From positions 1 through 5,277 of the forward strand of contig JAEZSJ010000030.1 in NCBI GenBank assembly GCA_023443985.1: DNA of 5,277 nt, given 5' to 3'. This document shows positions 4,634 to 5,277 of this stretch, piece by piece (positions within the stretch are counted from its first letter, which is position 1; each line of letters starts with the position of its first letter). Origin of the DNA: Verrucomicrobiota bacterium. GTDB lineage: Bacteria > Verrucomicrobiota > Verrucomicrobiia > Opitutales > Opitutaceae. The position numbers and the translations under genes were made by a program. Under the pieces are notes generated by a model. It did no database searches, was not told the origin of the DNA, and worked only from the letters and a program-made list of their open reading frames with translations.

Positions 4634-5182
4634 TCAATCGCTGGAAGGGCCTGCGCTGGCGGGCGGTGCCATCTCGCGCGGTTTGTCTTCGAGCGTGAAC
4701 GTGGCGGGGGTGACGAGTACCTCTTGATACGTCCCCGTCTCGTCTGCGAGCCGTGTTGAGCCTTGAAGCCGATAGCTGCCCGCCAGCCGAAGTTCGCCGG
4801 AGATCGATCGAGAATAACGAAGGGTGACGGAACCGCCGGGTGGCAGCACAAGGCTGCGCGAACCGAAGTGATCTGACATGCTGACCCATAGGGGGGATAG
4901 CTTCGTCCCTGCTCCGTAGCGAAGATCGAATGCGATCGTACCGGCCCAGATCGGATGGCCTTCCGGACCATAGACTCGATAGGTGACCGGTCCCTCACCG
5001 CGGTTTGGGAGTTCGATCTCGGGACGGAGCGTCGTACCGCGGGATAGATCGTCGATGATCTTGTCGGGAAGGACGATCCGTACCTGCGGCTCGAGCGCGT
5101 TCGCCTGCCAGACGACTGCGAGTGTGAGAGCGAGAAGAGTCAGGACGCGCATGTTGAGGTGATGGAGTCGAGAAAGGCTCAA
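4634..5182 (-). CDS. Unrecognised exported protein between queC and queE
   Basis: I do not recognise this 182-residue protein. The N-terminus has basic residues (R5, R12), a hydrophobic stretch (about 13-25, VLTLLALTLAVV) and a likely signal-peptidase site after A-N-A (29), so export to the periplasm or surface is predicted; no lipobox cysteine follows. The mature part (30-182) is hydrophilic with alternating strands, for example VTYRVYGPEGHPIW and SVTLRYSRSISGELRLAGSYRL, suggesting an Ig-like beta-sandwich; the tail (about 168-182) is Pro/Ala/Ser-rich. The TTG start at 5182 overlaps the queC stop in TTGA, arguing for translational coupling; an internal ATG at 5152 (residue 11) also gives a good signal peptide. 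Roughly a third of codons (61 of 182 by hand) end in A or T, clearly more than in queE, which hints at a different origin or weak constraint. A link to queuosine is not apparent. Confidence 0.75.
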   Translation of the reverse strand: MSLSRLHHLNMRVLTLLALTLAVVWQANALEPQVRIVLPDKIIDDLSRGTTLRPEIELPNRGEGPVTYRVYGPEGHPIWAGTIAFDLRYGAGTKLSPLWVSMSDHFGSRSLVLPPGGSVTLRYSRSISGELRLAGSYRLQGSTRLADETGTYQEVLVTPATFTLEDKPREMAPPASAGPSSD

Positions 5183-5277
5183 CGTGTTCCCGGTCTCGGC
5201 GGGAGCGGGGCGGTATCAGCGTAGCGGGTCGGGTCGGGCAGGCCGGCGACGAGGAAGGCTTCGCGGCGTTCGACGCA
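5179..5277 (-). CDS. queC: 7-cyano-7-deazaguanine synthase QueC, 3' end (partial)
   Basis: Only the last 32 codons and the stop are in the window. The tail reads CVERREAF, then AGLPDPTRY (11-19 of the visible part), then a Pro-rich end. This matches the family pattern just after the zinc-binding cysteines, where the last Cys is followed by an Arg, then Phe, an Ala/Gly-rich turn and DPTxY; the first visible residue would be the final zinc ligand. Almost all codons end in G or C. QueC is an ATP-dependent enzyme that converts 7-carboxy-7-deazaguanine to the nitrile preQ0, the step after QueE, so finding queE in the same operon supports the call. The TGA overlaps the TTG of the next gene. The ATP-binding region lies outside the window and was not seen. 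Confidence 0.75.
   Translation of the reverse strand, partial: CVERREAFLVAGLPDPTRYADTAPLPPRPGTR

Noticed and set aside
4612..4998. N-terminal extension of QueE by 129 residues
   Set aside because: The added sequence has no QueE similarity, overlaps the exported-protein gene in another frame, and the family begins at about MLTSEIF.

Overview
The window is a GC-rich stretch (by eye close to 70% G+C, with strong G/C preference at third codon positions) from a Gram-negative-type bacterium. It has a membrane exosortase and an exported protein with a Sec signal peptide. Several start codons lack a clear Shine-Dalgarno. This combination suits Verrucomicrobiota, perhaps an Opitutaceae-like genome, but that placement is inference and no marker gene is present to prove it.

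Layout, left to right. Bases 1-251 hold no gene I can support, but contain a good stem-loop (24-63). A stand-alone receiver-domain response regulator (252-764, +) converges on an exosortase/archaeosortase-family transpeptidase (946-1839, -). The short gap between them holds a tightly packed inverted-repeat element (858-950) that folds on paper into a four-helix cloverleaf, and the exosortase stop codon lies inside it. A 193-bp divergent region follows. It ends in a 31-bp operator-like palindrome (1994-2024) directly before a TetR/AcrR-family regulator (2033-2716, +). The regulator overlaps by ATGA with a short-chain dehydrogenase/reductase (2713-3528, +), giving a compact and probably self-regulated two-gene operon.

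The 387-bp convergent gap 3529-3915 is crowded with stem-loops. It includes two copies, exactly 190 bp apart, of a palindromic repeat; the second copy sits in a 56-bp near-perfect palindrome. The homology between the copies runs past the palindrome into the last codons of queE, so a relic of the queE 3' end appears to lie beside copy 1.

The right end is a minus-strand operon: the 3' end of queC (5179-5277, cut by the window edge), a gene for an unrecognised exported protein (4634-5182) whose TTG start overlaps the queC stop, and queE (3916-4611). QueE makes 7-carboxy-7-deazaguanine and QueC converts it to preQ0, so this is part of the queuosine (7-deazaguanine) pathway. The exported protein between them has visibly different codon use and no obvious role in the pathway.

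The most unusual items are the cloverleaf-like element between the first two genes, the queE-tail/palindrome duplication, and the exported-protein gene inside the queC-queE operon. I see no transposase, CRISPR array, tRNA or rRNA.
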